Source of the DNA: an uncultured Oscillospiraceae bacterium
GTDB taxonomy: Bacteria > Bacillota > Clostridia > Oscillospirales > Oscillospiraceae
NCBI GenBank assembly: GCA_947630755.1
Contig: CANRIU010000002.1
Span: forward strand, 1 to 64,000
Length of the DNA stretch: 64,000 nt
Direction: 5' to 3'
Both the position numbers and the translations under genes were made by a program. The notes beneath the pieces were generated by a model. The model saw only the letters and a program-made list of their open reading frames with translations, made no database searches and was not told where the DNA came from. Shown here in pieces: positions 1 to 8,670 of this stretch (position 1 is the first letter of the stretch; every line of letters starts with the position of its first letter).

Positions 1-38
1 TTCTTGTCTACTTCTTTCACCGCTAAAGCTTTTTTCTT

Positions 39-57
39 CCCCCGGCATAGCCGGGGG
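39..57. repeat. CCGGC-type short hairpin
   Basis: A 9-bp perfect stem (CCCCCGGCA...GCCGGGGG type) that resembles hairpins near 6350, 30156, 39800, 40357 and 40728. The bases before it (CGCTAAAGCTTTTTT) recur almost unchanged at 40710-40725 before another such hairpin, so the window starts inside a recurring intergenic element. Confidence 0.5.
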
Positions 58-84
58 TTTACTTTGCTGCACGCAATGAAAAAA

Positions 85-127
85 ATCCCGCGGAGCACCG
101 AATCTCGGTGTGCCGCGGAATTTTTTT
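85..127 (-). terminator. Intrinsic terminator after the YjbR-EVE gene
   Basis: A long GC stem (CCGCGG and CACCGA arms) is flanked by A7 on one side and T7 on the other, so it can act in both directions. It sits directly after the stop of the minus-strand gene at 141. Confidence 0.8.
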
Positions 128-140
128 ATGTCGGCTGCTA

Positions 141-890
141 TTAAAACTTTTCAAGCTCCTCCGCCAACGCCGGGGGCATGCTTCTCGGTCCGCGGACCGC
201 GTGGACGCCGAACTTTGCCAGCACCGCGCTGTCCGCCGTGACGCCGTCGTATCTTGCAAGGACGCGAAGGCGCATCTGGCAGCTCATGCTCACGTTCTCG
301 TCCCGGTACTCCCGGGGGATGCTGTCCTCAAGGACAACGCACTTATATCTCACGGCCCTGACCGGGGCGACGACATAGATGTACACCGTGTCCCCGGCGC
401 GGATGCCCCGGCCCTGCTTCCAGTAGATGGTGTCGTCTCCGCTCTCGGCAAGGCCCTCCTCGATGTCGTAATAGGCCGGGTTTGCGGGGATGAGCCAGCT
501 CGTTATCCGCGCCCCCCTGCGGCCCTTCCCGCCGGAGGTGAGCGACCAGCTTAAGTCGATGAGGCTTTTCACATCCCCCATCTCCACCGTCCCGTCAAGC
601 AGCACCGAGATCCACTCCGAGTGGCTCATGTGGTATGCCGGGAAGATCCCGGCGCCGTCCCGGAGGGAACCGGAGAGTATGGGGTCGCACTTGAGGTTTA
701 CGATGCTCACGTCTCCCCCGCCGGGCAGCCCCAGCTTTCTCGCCGGGATCACCATAAAGAGGGCGAACCACTTCCCCGTGCCGCCGTGGCGGAGCACAAG
801 GGAGTCCGGCGAGGAGGCGAATGGGTTGTCCGGGGTGACGCCGTAGCTCTCCTCCGCCCATTTTACTATCTCATCTCGAAAATCAGCCAT
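141..890 (-). CDS. MmcQ/YjbR domain fused to an EVE-like domain
   Basis: 249 aa. Residues ~1-120 look like the MmcQ/YjbR fold: an N-terminal helix, then GTGKWFALFMVI, a segment naming what is 'seen' of the target (VNLKCDPI) and a YHMSHSEW motif. Residues ~135-249 resemble an EVE/PUA-like domain (ITSWLIPANPAYYD, then GDTVYIYVVAPVRAVRY), the type that binds modified bases in nucleic acids. The function is therefore probably nucleic-acid binding, target unknown. I chose the ATG at 890 over the GTG three codons earlier because AGGGGTG is correctly spaced for it. The gene overlaps the 3' end of pdxA by 8 bp, so the two are co-transcribed. No catalytic residues are apparent. Confidence 0.75.
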   Translation of the reverse strand: MADFRDEIVKWAEESYGVTPDNPFASSPDSLVLRHGGTGKWFALFMVIPARKLGLPGGGDVSIVNLKCDPILSGSLRDGAGIFPAYHMSHSEWISVLLDGTVEMGDVKSLIDLSWSLTSGGKGRRGARITSWLIPANPAYYDIEEGLAESGDDTIYWKQGRGIRAGDTVYIYVVAPVRAVRYKCVVLEDSIPREYRDENVSMSCQMRLRVLARYDGVTADSAVLAKFGVHAVRGPRSMPPALAEELEKF

Positions 891-1899
891 GGCCTGCACC
901 CCTGGAATAGCTCGGGGCGTATTTTGCCGCCGCCAGAATAGCCTCCTCCATGCTCACGGCGCTGGCGGAGCCGCTTCCCGCCGCGTCAAAGGCCGTGCCG
1001 TGGTCCACGGAGGTGCGCAAAATCGGCATCCCCAGCGTCAGGGATATGGTGCGGTAAAAATCCACGGTCTTTGCCGCGATGTGCCCCTGGTCGTGGTACA
1101 GCGACAGGACCGCCCGGTATTTCCCCTGAAGCGCCTGCCAAAATACGCTGTCCGCGCCGACGGGGCCCTCCGCCTCATACCCGAGGCCGCGGAGCTCCTC
1201 CACCGCCGGGGCGACCTCCCGGACCTCCTCGTCGCCGAACAGGCCGTGCTCGCCGCAGTGCGGGTTGAGCCCCGCCACGGCGAAGGGGCCGCCCTTCACG
1301 CCAAGGCGCTCAAGCTCCCTCTCGCAGCGGATAACATAGTCAACTATCCTCTCACGCCTCACGCCGTCTATGGCATCCCGGAGGGAGAGGTGTCGGGTGA
1401 GGAAAAATACCCGCAGCGAGCGGACCTCGAACATGGTCAGCGGGTCCGGCGTCCCGGTGAGGGCGCCGAATATCTCCGTGTGCCCGATGTACGGGACGCC
1501 CCCGGCGCGAAGGGACTCCTTGTTTATCGGCGTCGTCGCCGCGGCAAGGGCGCGCCCGGAGAGACACAGGTCCACCCCGGCGGCTATGTACTCGTATGCC
1601 GCCCTGCCGCACATCCCCGACACCTCTCCCACGCGGAAGCTGTCCATGTCCACATTTTTAAGATCCATCACATTCACGGCTCCCGGGCGGTAGTCGCCGT
1701 CGGCGGGATCGGTGATAAGCTTTATCTCCGCCCGGGGCATTTTCGGGTAACGGAGAGCCCGTTCCAGCACCCGGGCGTCGCCCAGGCAGACACATTTTGC
1801 CGCGTCGTTCACCGTCTGCCCGCTGAGGGCGCGGATAACTATCTCCGGGCCCACCCCGGCGGGGTCGCCCATCGGCACAGCTATTATCGGTCTGTCCAT
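883..1899 (-). CDS. pdxA: 4-hydroxythreonine-4-phosphate dehydrogenase family (PdxA)
   Basis: 338 aa, the normal family length. It opens with the family signature VPMGDPAGVGPEI and carries the metal-ligand histidines in HTEIFGALTG, in LNPHCGEHG and in SLYHDQGHIA, plus an NKESLRAGG loop. PdxA oxidises 4-phospho-hydroxythreonine with NAD in pyridoxal phosphate synthesis; the PdxA2 branch instead acts on D-threonate or D-erythronate 4-phosphate. No pdxJ or other vitamin B6 gene is nearby, so the PdxA2 activity is a real alternative. SD GAGAGGAGG precedes the ATG. The gene lies first in a two-gene unit with the YjbR-EVE gene. Confidence 0.9.
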   Translation of the reverse strand: MDRPIIAVPMGDPAGVGPEIVIRALSGQTVNDAAKCVCLGDARVLERALRYPKMPRAEIKLITDPADGDYRPGAVNVMDLKNVDMDSFRVGEVSGMCGRAAYEYIAAGVDLCLSGRALAAATTPINKESLRAGGVPYIGHTEIFGALTGTPDPLTMFEVRSLRVFFLTRHLSLRDAIDGVRRERIVDYVIRCERELERLGVKGGPFAVAGLNPHCGEHGLFGDEEVREVAPAVEELRGLGYEAEGPVGADSVFWQALQGKYRAVLSLYHDQGHIAAKTVDFYRTISLTLGMPILRTSVDHGTAFDAAGSGSASAVSMEEAILAAAKYAPSYSRGAGHG

Positions 1900-1923
1900 T
1901 TATCCTCCTCTCCGGGAAGGCGC

Positions 1924-4743
1924 TCAGCCGGCTATCCAGGGGTAAACAACTCCGTAAAAGTCAAGCTCGCCTTCATCATTTAAGTACGGTTTTGCCTTGA
2001 GGATGTTCTCCTCCGCCTTTCCACTCTCTATGCAGCGATAAAGGGCTTCGCCGTGTTTTTCCATCCAATCCTCATTGTATTTATACTTAGTGAGCTCCCT
2101 CTCCCAATAGTTGTCTACATCCTTCCTCACGAAATCGTAGAAGGTGTCCCAGGTATATCCCATTGCGGCAAGAAATTCATCATCAGACAGGACCTCGCCA
2201 CTGGAGATGGAGAAATTGTAATACAAATTCGATCTGGTCTGACTTTCAGAAGGATGAACTCCGAAAACATACAGGGAGAGCAAATCATCCTTTACACCGT
2301 AGGAGTAATCAATTTGATCCATATAGCTTGAGTTTCTCCAAACGTATTTAAGTGTCCCTTCGTGATTGGTGAGCATATATTTTTCATCATAGAATTTATT
2401 CCATATCGCTTCATTTGCCGCCCTGGCTGATTCAGTATCAAAGTTTACCTTTGGTATCCTATAAGTGAAATGCGTCTCCTCGTCCTGGTTATATTCGCCT
2501 ACATATAAGTAGGCAAGCCTCACAAGCTCCTGCGGCAGCATGATTGGGTCGAGGGAGAGGCGCTTGCCCGCCTCTACCTTAATGGAGGCTGTGGTGAAGT
2601 CCATGTATCCCTCGGCGCTTACGGTGAGGGTGTAGTCGTCAGGGGCAACCTTCTCAAAGTAAAATGCGCCGTTTAAGTCAGCTTCAACCGTCACCGTATC
2701 GCCGTCGCTCAAAGGCAGGGTGACTGTGGCGCCGGGTATGGCCTCTCCGGTCTCGGCGTCAACAACTGTCCCGTCGATCTCACCGTAGCCAACGACAATG
2801 TCCTCGGCCTTACTGCCTGTGGAGATAAGGTCCACCGTGGTGCCAAGCTCAAACCTGTCCTTCCCCTGCTTTCCCCTGGCGAGGATCCCGTAAATGCCGA
2901 TGGGGACGCTCGCCTCGTAGCGGCCGTTCTCGTCGGTTGTCAGGGTCTCCTCCTCGGCAAAGTCGTGGTCAAGCCAGCGGTAGAGCGTGACCTCAACATC
3001 CGGCACGCCGTCGCCATCTGATGTCACCACGCGGCCGGACAGCGTGGCGTCGTAGTCATAGCACCTCTCAATGGAATCTACCCGCACATAGAAATTCATC
3101 GGCGCTGTTGAGATCTGTTCGTGGTAGCTCTCCAGTGCGTCGTTTGTCATTTCCTCGAGCTCCTTTGGCGAGGCGTCCTCCACGGTGTTAAAGACCTCCC
3201 GCAGGGCGTCCTCACCGATTTCAATGGACTCATCCGCTGTGTCTGCTGTCGCCGCCTCGCCGAGGGTGCCAAGGCCCCCGTCCTCCCGTTCGGTGGACAT
3301 TACTCTTGACAGGCGGTCGATGGTCATGGCGGCAACTCCGGAATTGAGGGACTGACTGCATCCTATGACCGCCGACGCGCCGTGGTTAATGAGGAAATCC
3401 CTGAACCTTGCGTCGGAGTAGGCGTAGCACACGATGAAAAAGATGATGGTGTTGTCAAAAGTCTTATCCCGGAGGGTGCTCATGAAGTAATTTGACGAGC
3501 CGAGGACACGAAATTCCACGCTCCTGTCCTTTCCCTCCCCTTTTACCGTGAGGTCGTACACGATTTTCGTGTTGTCCGGCGCGAGAATATCCCCGGTCTT
3601 TTCGTCATATACGGCAGGGGTCCAGCAGTCGGGAAGCGGACCGTCCCCATCGTCTCTGTTGTAAAATTTGATCGTATCAGTAACGTCCTTTTCGTAGGCA
3701 AGACGCATAAAGAGCATCGTGGAGCCGTCACTCCGTATAAGGGTGGAGCCGTGGGTGATGAAAAACAGCATCCCGCAGTCGGCGTAGTCCCCGGAATAGA
3801 TGAGGTCTCTGGCGTCGGCGCCCTTGAAAACAGTAAACTGCGCGTCCATGGCCCGGGCCATTTCCTTCTCCTGCTTTTCATAGTAGGGCCCGTAGGAGTC
3901 TATGGTCGCGTCGTTGGTGCTGGGGCATATGTGAAAGATTTTAGAGTTTGTCACACCGTCCGTCCCGCGAAGTACGGTCGTGTCGAGATCCATCCCGTCC
4001 TGCCAGTCGTTGAATGCGCTCTGGGGCTTTGTAAAGCCAAGGGTATCCATCCTGTCCGGGTCGGTCCTGTCAAGGCCGTAGCTCCCGGTGAGGCCGTCCG
4101 TTGTCAGGTAAATCACGCTGCCGTTGTTCACCGCCGCCGCCTCGACGCGCTCGTCCTCCTCAAGGTGCTCCGCCACGGCGTCCAGCGCCTCATCGGAGTA
4201 GGGGTCCTCAAAGCCGCTGTCCATGATGAAGCTCCCGAGGTCATTTGCCACCTGTGTCAGGTTCTCCACCACCGTGTCGTCCAACGCGGGCGTGACATAG
4301 TAGTTCACCGTCAGGCTCTCGGCGCTGCCGGAGCGGGCGACAAGGCTGTACATCCCCTCGTCGGAGACATCCAGCGCCACATCAGATACGAACCTGCCGG
4401 AGCCGTCGTTTTCGAAGTACTCCACCTCCTCGCCGTAGTTATTAAAAACCGCTACGTCCTCCGTGACGCTCTCATCGCACAGTACGGTGATGGTCACATA
4501 CATTTCCTCCGTGCCGCACACAAATGTGTCCTCGGATAAAAGAAGCGTCAAGCCGCTCTCCGCTGGCTTTTCTCCCAGCTTCTCCATTACCGCCTCCGGG
4601 TCCGGCTTCTCCTCCCCGCCGAAGAGCCTGTCAAGGCCCAGCGTCCAGTCGATTTGACCGCTCCCCTCCTTTTTAGCGCAGCCCGCGAGCAATGACAGTA
4701 TCATTGCCGCCGCCAAAACAAGTGTCACCATTCTTCTTTTCAT
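1924..4743 (-). CDS. Large surface lipoprotein with caspase-like, CarboxypepD_reg-like and DUF3298-like regions
   Basis: 939 aa. The start at 4743 has SD GGAGGA; the reading frame extends further upstream but without an SD. A type II signal peptide ends at LLAG-Cys22, so it is a lipoprotein. Residues ~270-500 have a caspase/CHAT-like layout: CGMLFFITHGS gives the candidate His, and ~150 residues later TIIFFIVCYAYSD gives the candidate Cys, followed by GASAVIGCSQSLNSG. Two beta-sandwich modules follow (TLSGRVVTSDGDGVPDVEV and GEIDGTVVDAETGEAIPG), typical of carboxypeptidase-regulatory repeats. The last ~190 residues resemble the DUF3298 domain of RsiV-type anti-sigma factors. I infer a self-standing extracellular protease or sensor; the substrate is unknown. 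It has its own promoter and no operon partners. Confidence 0.7.
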   Translation of the reverse strand: MKRRMVTLVLAAAMILSLLAGCAKKEGSGQIDWTLGLDRLFGGEEKPDPEAVMEKLGEKPAESGLTLLLSEDTFVCGTEEMYVTITVLCDESVTEDVAVFNNYGEEVEYFENDGSGRFVSDVALDVSDEGMYSLVARSGSAESLTVNYYVTPALDDTVVENLTQVANDLGSFIMDSGFEDPYSDEALDAVAEHLEEDERVEAAAVNNGSVIYLTTDGLTGSYGLDRTDPDRMDTLGFTKPQSAFNDWQDGMDLDTTVLRGTDGVTNSKIFHICPSTNDATIDSYGPYYEKQEKEMARAMDAQFTVFKGADARDLIYSGDYADCGMLFFITHGSTLIRSDGSTMLFMRLAYEKDVTDTIKFYNRDDGDGPLPDCWTPAVYDEKTGDILAPDNTKIVYDLTVKGEGKDRSVEFRVLGSSNYFMSTLRDKTFDNTIIFFIVCYAYSDARFRDFLINHGASAVIGCSQSLNSGVAAMTIDRLSRVMSTEREDGGLGTLGEAATADTADESIEIGEDALREVFNTVEDASPKELEEMTNDALESYHEQISTAPMNFYVRVDSIERCYDYDATLSGRVVTSDGDGVPDVEVTLYRWLDHDFAEEETLTTDENGRYEASVPIGIYGILARGKQGKDRFELGTTVDLISTGSKAEDIVVGYGEIDGTVVDAETGEAIPGATVTLPLSDGDTVTVEADLNGAFYFEKVAPDDYTLTVSAEGYMDFTTASIKVEAGKRLSLDPIMLPQELVRLAYLYVGEYNQDEETHFTYRIPKVNFDTESARAANEAIWNKFYDEKYMLTNHEGTLKYVWRNSSYMDQIDYSYGVKDDLLSLYVFGVHPSESQTRSNLYYNFSISSGEVLSDDEFLAAMGYTWDTFYDFVRKDVDNYWERELTKYKYNEDWMEKHGEALYRCIESGKAEENILKAKPYLNDEGELDFYGVVYPWIAG

Positions 4744-4791
4744 CTTAACTTCCTCCAAAGAGCTTATTATCCGCTCTTCACCTCTATGGAA

Positions 4792-4820
4792 ATTATAGTT
4801 TTTCCAATTCATTGTGTCAA
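4792..4820 (-). promoter_or_regulatory. Consensus sigma-A promoter of the caspase-like lipoprotein gene
   Basis: On the minus strand TTGACA (4820-4815) and TATAAT (4797-4792) are separated by 17 bp, a perfect consensus match about 50 bp upstream of the start codon. Confidence 0.85.
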
Positions 4821-4849
4821 GGGGATTAGAAAAAATGACATAATGCGGC

Positions 4850-4877
4850 TTGCTTTTTTGATTTAAGGCTGTATAAT
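4850..4877 (+). promoter_or_regulatory. Promoter of the MATE gene
   Basis: TTGCTT at 4850 and TATAAT at 4872 with a 16-bp spacer, about 57 bp before the ATG. It is divergent from the lipoprotein promoter, and the two -35 boxes lie about 30 bp apart. Confidence 0.65.
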
Positions 4878-4934
4878 TAAATCGTCACGGAAATTTACCG
4901 GGACAGTGAATCAAAGCCGATCGGAGCCGGGGAA

Positions 4935-6314
4935 ATGACAGCGGAAGTTAAAAATAAAGAGCTTTTTGAGTCCATGCCCATCGCCAGGGCCGTGAACACC
5001 ATGGCGATACCGACAGTGATAAGCCAGCTTATAGTGCTCATCTACAACATCGCCGACACGTTTTTTATCGGTCGGACGGGCAACCCCTTCATGGTGGGAG
5101 GGGCGTCGCTTATCCTTCCGGTTTTCAACATCTGCCTCTCCATCTCCGGCCTTGCGGGGATAGGCGGCGGCGCACTTGTCTCGCGGCTTCTTGGCAGGAA
5201 CCGTGAGGATGAGGCCCGCAGGGTTTGCAGCTTCAGCATTTATCTCTCCCTGCTCACTGCCGGGGTGTTCTCCCTGTCGGCCCTTATTTTCATGTCGCCC
5301 CTTATGAACCTTCTCGGCGCGGATGCCGACACCTACGGCTACGCCTCGTCCTACGCGTTTTTCGTCATTGTCTGCGGCGGCGTGCCGACGGTCTTGTCAA
5401 ATACTCTTGCCGCGCTTTTGAGGTCGGTAGGAGAGTCGAAAAAGGCCGGCTTCGGCATCACCATGGGAGGGCTTATCAATATCGGCCTTGACCCTTTGTT
5501 CATGTTCGTGCTCCTGCCGGAGGGAAAGGAGATAATCGGCGCCGGAGTGGCGACCTGCCTTTCAAATATCCTCGCCTGCGGCTACTTCATAATCACAATT
5601 TTGCGGATGAGCGACAACCCTGTGCTGCGCCTCACCTCCCCCACGGACATCCCGGAGCGGGAGAGCATCCGGGGAGTGTTCTCCGTGGGCCTTCCCTCGG
5701 CGATAAGCACGCTGCTCTTTGACCTTGATTACGTTGTCATTGACAGACTGATGAGCGGCTACTCCGGGCAGGCCCTCGCCGCCGTGGGAATCGTCCTCAA
5801 GGCCGAGCGGCTGCCCCTCAACGTCGGCGTGGGCATCTGCCAGGGAATGACGCCCATAATCGCCTACAACTTCTCCGCGAGGAACCTGGGCAGGATGAAC
5901 GGCGCGAAGCGCTACTCCATGCTTCTGGGGCTTGTGTGTGCCGCGGCGAGCATAGCGCTCTATGAGCTTTTCGCCGGGCAGATAATCGGCATCTTCATCG
6001 ACGACGCGGAGACCGTGCGCCTCGGCACCGGATTTTTGCGGGCGAGGGTCCTGGCGACGCCCCTTATGTTCCTGAGCTTCTTCCACGTCCACCTGTTCAA
6101 CGGCTTCGGGAAGGGCGGCTACGCCCTGTTCCTCGGCGTGACAAGGTGGCTTGTGTTCAACATCCCGATGCTGTTCATCCTCAATCACTTCTTCCAGATA
6201 AACGGCATCGTCTTCTCTCAGCTTGCCGCGGACACCCTCACCGTCGCCCTGTCCTTCTTCGTGTACAGGAGCTACGAAAAACATCATTTAATGGGCTCCT
6301 CCGATGAAGCCTGA
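4935..6314 (+). CDS. MATE family multidrug/cation antiporter
   Basis: 459 aa with twelve hydrophobic segments in two halves, the normal MATE length. The N-terminal pattern PIARAVNTMAIPTVISQLI followed by YNIADTFFIGRTGNP is characteristic of the DinF/NorM branch common in clostridia; the repeat half has FSVGLPSAISTLLFDLDYVVID. MATE proteins export cationic drugs and metabolites in exchange for Na+ or H+. It is a single-gene unit with its own promoter, SD GGGGAA region, and a terminator 30 bp after the stop. No adjacent MarR-type regulator is present, so the substrate cannot be inferred. Confidence 0.92.
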   Translation: MTAEVKNKELFESMPIARAVNTMAIPTVISQLIVLIYNIADTFFIGRTGNPFMVGGASLILPVFNICLSISGLAGIGGGALVSRLLGRNREDEARRVCSFSIYLSLLTAGVFSLSALIFMSPLMNLLGADADTYGYASSYAFFVIVCGGVPTVLSNTLAALLRSVGESKKAGFGITMGGLINIGLDPLFMFVLLPEGKEIIGAGVATCLSNILACGYFIITILRMSDNPVLRLTSPTDIPERESIRGVFSVGLPSAISTLLFDLDYVVIDRLMSGYSGQALAAVGIVLKAERLPLNVGVGICQGMTPIIAYNFSARNLGRMNGAKRYSMLLGLVCAAASIALYELFAGQIIGIFIDDAETVRLGTGFLRARVLATPLMFLSFFHVHLFNGFGKGGYALFLGVTRWLVFNIPMLFILNHFFQINGIVFSQLAADTLTVALSFFVYRSYEKHHLMGSSDEA

Positions 6315-6345
6315 AAAAGCCCCAACAATTTATCGCGTACAAGTA

Positions 6346-6371
6346 AGGACCTCCGGTTAGCCGGAGGTCCT
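6346..6371 (+). terminator. Terminator between MATE and the corrinoid operon
   Basis: AGGACCTCCGG-TTA-CCGGAGGTCCT stem followed by GTCTTAAAATTATTTT. It lies between two convergent genes and probably serves both. Confidence 0.65.
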
Positions 6372-6385
6372 GTCTTAAAATTATT

Positions 6386-6904
6386 TTAATAGTTTCGGCT
6401 TATGAACTCCATCTCGTCTACGCCGGACTCTTTGTTTAAATAAAGCGCCAGATAGAAAAAGTAGCCGGAGAGGATATTCGCAAGGTCCAGAAGCCGCGGC
6501 TCCGCGCTGTTCCCCGCCCTGATGTGGCGGTAGATAAGCCTCACCAGCTCCTTGGACTGGACCCGGAGCACATGGGCGACGCAGGCCGCCTCGCAGCCCT
6601 GAGTAAGCACAAAACGCCTGCATCTGTCGCCGCAGCTCTCCCGGAGCCTGCCGGAGGCGGCAAGAAGGCGCTCCTTCTCCCCCTCCGTCACCTTCAGCGG
6701 CGTGCGCAGGGAGGGATTTAAGTGGTAAATAAGCTCACACACCCACAAAAGCTCCTCTTTTATGGTCTCGTTCTCGACCATGGCCCGGAGAAGCCCGGTG
6801 AGGCTCGCCATCTTGTCGGTCATCAGCTCAAAGTCGCACCGAAGGTCGTCGGACCCGTCGGATAAAAAGGGGTACGCCTCATAGGGACTTCTATATATTT
6901 CCAT
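6386..6904 (-). CDS. PduO-type corrinoid adenosyltransferase-like protein (divergent)
   Basis: 172 aa, all-helical. The start at 6904 has GGAGGA and lies 14 bp inside the end of the upstream ATPase gene. Residues ~14-40 (DLRCDFELMTDKMASLTGLL) and ~95-165 (RRFVLTQGCEAACVAHVLRV ... LANILSGYFFYLALYLNKES) follow the helical pattern of PduO-type ATP:cob(I)alamin adenosyltransferases, whose usual signature is FVLPGG, then an R-x-x-CRRAER helix. Here the arginine-rich segment is replaced by RVQSKELVRL, so canonical ATP binding is doubtful. Its place as last gene of a riboswitch-controlled corrinoid uptake operon supports a role in handling imported corrinoid. It could be a degenerate enzyme acting as a corrinoid carrier. 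Confidence 0.55.
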   Translation of the reverse strand: MEIYRSPYEAYPFLSDGSDDLRCDFELMTDKMASLTGLLRAMVENETIKEELLWVCELIYHLNPSLRTPLKVTEGEKERLLAASGRLRESCGDRCRRFVLTQGCEAACVAHVLRVQSKELVRLIYRHIRAGNSAEPRLLDLANILSGYFFYLALYLNKESGVDEMEFISRNY

Positions 6905-7673
6905 TTCCTTCCTCCAGTCTCTCCCATCTCTCCCGGGAGGCCCGCATATAGCCCGGCACATCCATGCCAAATACGCGGCTGAGCTTTTTAAGGTCAAGTC
7001 CCTCCGCCGGGCCGAAGTAGACGCTCCGCCCTCCGTCCATCAGGAGCACCGTGTCCGCGAAGGCGAGGGCGAGGTCGAGGTCGTGGAAAACCCCCACCGC
7101 CGCCCTGCCGGGCATGGAGGTCCAGCGCCGCAGCTCCTCCACAAGCTCCGTCTGGTATCTGAGGTCCAGATGGTTTGTGGGCTCGTCGAGGAGTATGACT
7201 TTTGGTTCCTGGGCGAAGGTCCTCGCCAGAAGCACCCGCTGGAGCTGCCCGCCGGACAATTTCGTTATCGGCCTGTCCCTCTCGTCCCAGAGGCCCAGGG
7301 CGTGGAGCTGTTCCTCCGCCGCCTGGATGTCCCGGGCTGAGTGGGAGGCGAAAAGGTTTCTTTCCATGTGGACGTACCTGCCCATCAGCACCGTCTCCAT
7401 GACAGTGTAGGTAAAGGAGATCTCGCCCATCTGGGGCATCAGTGCCATAAGGCGCCCCCTCTCCCTGGCGGAGAGCCGTTCTGTCCCCTGCCCGTCAACA
7501 CTGACAGAGCCGCTATGGGGCAGGATCCCCATCAGCGCGCGCAGGAGCGTGGTCTTCCCGCAGCCGTTTGGGCCCAGAATAACAAGCCTCCCGCCCTCCG
7601 GGACCGAGAAGGAGACATCCCGCACCACCATCTCCCCGCCGTAGCCGCAGGAGATATTATCCGTCACGAGCAT
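6891..7673 (-). CDS. btuD: Corrinoid/siderophore ABC transporter ATP-binding protein (BtuD/FecE type)
   Basis: 260 aa. Walker A is GPNGCGKTT, the Q-loop lies in ALMPQMGE, the signature is LSGGQLQRVLLAR, Walker B is VILLDEPTNHLD, and the switch His is in VFHDLDLAL. The family powers type II importers for B12, haem or siderophores. I chose the ATG at 7673, one base after the stop of the permease (TGA-C-ATG), with AAGGGGG as SD; the frame extends 10 codons upstream inside the permease gene. Second-last gene of the operon. Confidence 0.9.
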   Translation of the reverse strand: MLVTDNISCGYGGEMVVRDVSFSVPEGGRLVILGPNGCGKTTLLRALMGILPHSGSVSVDGQGTERLSARERGRLMALMPQMGEISFTYTVMETVLMGRYVHMERNLFASHSARDIQAAEEQLHALGLWDERDRPITKLSGGQLQRVLLARTFAQEPKVILLDEPTNHLDLRYQTELVEELRRWTSMPGRAAVGVFHDLDLALAFADTVLLMDGGRSVYFGPAEGLDLKKLSRVFGMDVPGYMRASRERWERLEEGNGNI

Positions 7674-7674
7674 G

Positions 7675-8670
7675 TCACCGCCCCCTTCCCCGGAAAAATA
7701 CATACAGGAAAAACGGCGCGCCGAGTAGCGCCGTCACCGCCCCCACGGGTATCTCCCTCGGGGAGGCTATCGTCCGTGACGCCAGGTCGCACAGCACCAT
7801 GAAGCTCCCGCCCAGGACCGCTCCCGCCGGGATGGAGCGCCCGTGCCCAGCGCCGAAAATTCTCCTCGCCACATGAGGAGCCACCAGGTCGATAAAGCCG
7901 ATTATCCCGGAAAAGGCCACGGCGGAGCCTGTCAGCACAGCCACCACGGCAATGAGTGACCGCTTTATCCTCCTGGGGTCAACGCCCATCGCCTGTGCCT
8001 GCTCGTCGCCGAAGGTGAGGATGTCCAGCTCCCTTGCGCGGAGCATGAAAAATCCGAGGCACACCAGCAGCACAGGCCCCAGCACCGCCGGACCGCGCCA
8101 GCCCCTGGCTGAGAAGCTCCCCATCTGCCATAGCCCGATGCGCTGGGCGTACTCCGGGTTCATCGCTGAGGCAAGGTCCATTATGGCGGAGAAAAAGAGG
8201 GATATGACCATGCCCGTCAGCACCACCGTCACGCCAGAGAGCCGGGAGTCGAACACCCGCGCCAGCGCCAGTGCGAGAAGCACCGTCAAAAGCCCCCCGG
8301 CAAAGCCCGCCGCGGGAAGCAGAAACGCCCCCAGCGCCCCCGTGACGCCGGAAATCATCACCGCTGTCGCCCCAAGCCCCGCCCCGGCGGAGACGCCCAG
8401 CCCGAAGGGCGACGCCAGAGGGTTATTGAGTGCCGACTGCATCACGCATCCGCCGACGGAAAGTGCCGCCCCGGTTAAAAACGCCAGAGCTACCCTTGGC
8501 AGACGGAAGCTGAGCACAAGCGATCTTACGCTCTCCTCCCCGCCCCCGGCAAGCGCCGTGATTATCTGGGCGGGGGACAGGCTCACGCTGCCCACCCCCA
8601 CGCCGAGAAGCACCGACAACAGGGCAAAGATTCCCAGAAGGACGTATTTTCCGCCCCTCTTAATCGCCAT
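7675..8670 (-). CDS. btuC: FecCD/BtuC family ABC permease
   Basis: 331 aa, about ten hydrophobic helices. Typical landmarks are FRLPRVALAFLTGAALSVGG, QSALNNPLASPFGLGVSAGA and, near the end, FSGIIGFIDLVAPHVARRI, the helix that contacts the ATPase. The start at 8670 overlaps the 3' end of the binding-protein gene by 11 bp; the frame continues upstream but without SD support. BtuC dimers form the translocation path for B12. The riboswitch at the operon head argues for a corrinoid substrate rather than a siderophore. Confidence 0.92.
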   Translation of the reverse strand: MAIKRGGKYVLLGIFALLSVLLGVGVGSVSLSPAQIITALAGGGEESVRSLVLSFRLPRVALAFLTGAALSVGGCVMQSALNNPLASPFGLGVSAGAGLGATAVMISGVTGALGAFLLPAAGFAGGLLTVLLALALARVFDSRLSGVTVVLTGMVISLFFSAIMDLASAMNPEYAQRIGLWQMGSFSARGWRGPAVLGPVLLVCLGFFMLRARELDILTFGDEQAQAMGVDPRRIKRSLIAVVAVLTGSAVAFSGIIGFIDLVAPHVARRIFGAGHGRSIPAGAVLGGSFMVLCDLASRTIASPREIPVGAVTALLGAPFFLYVFFRGRGR

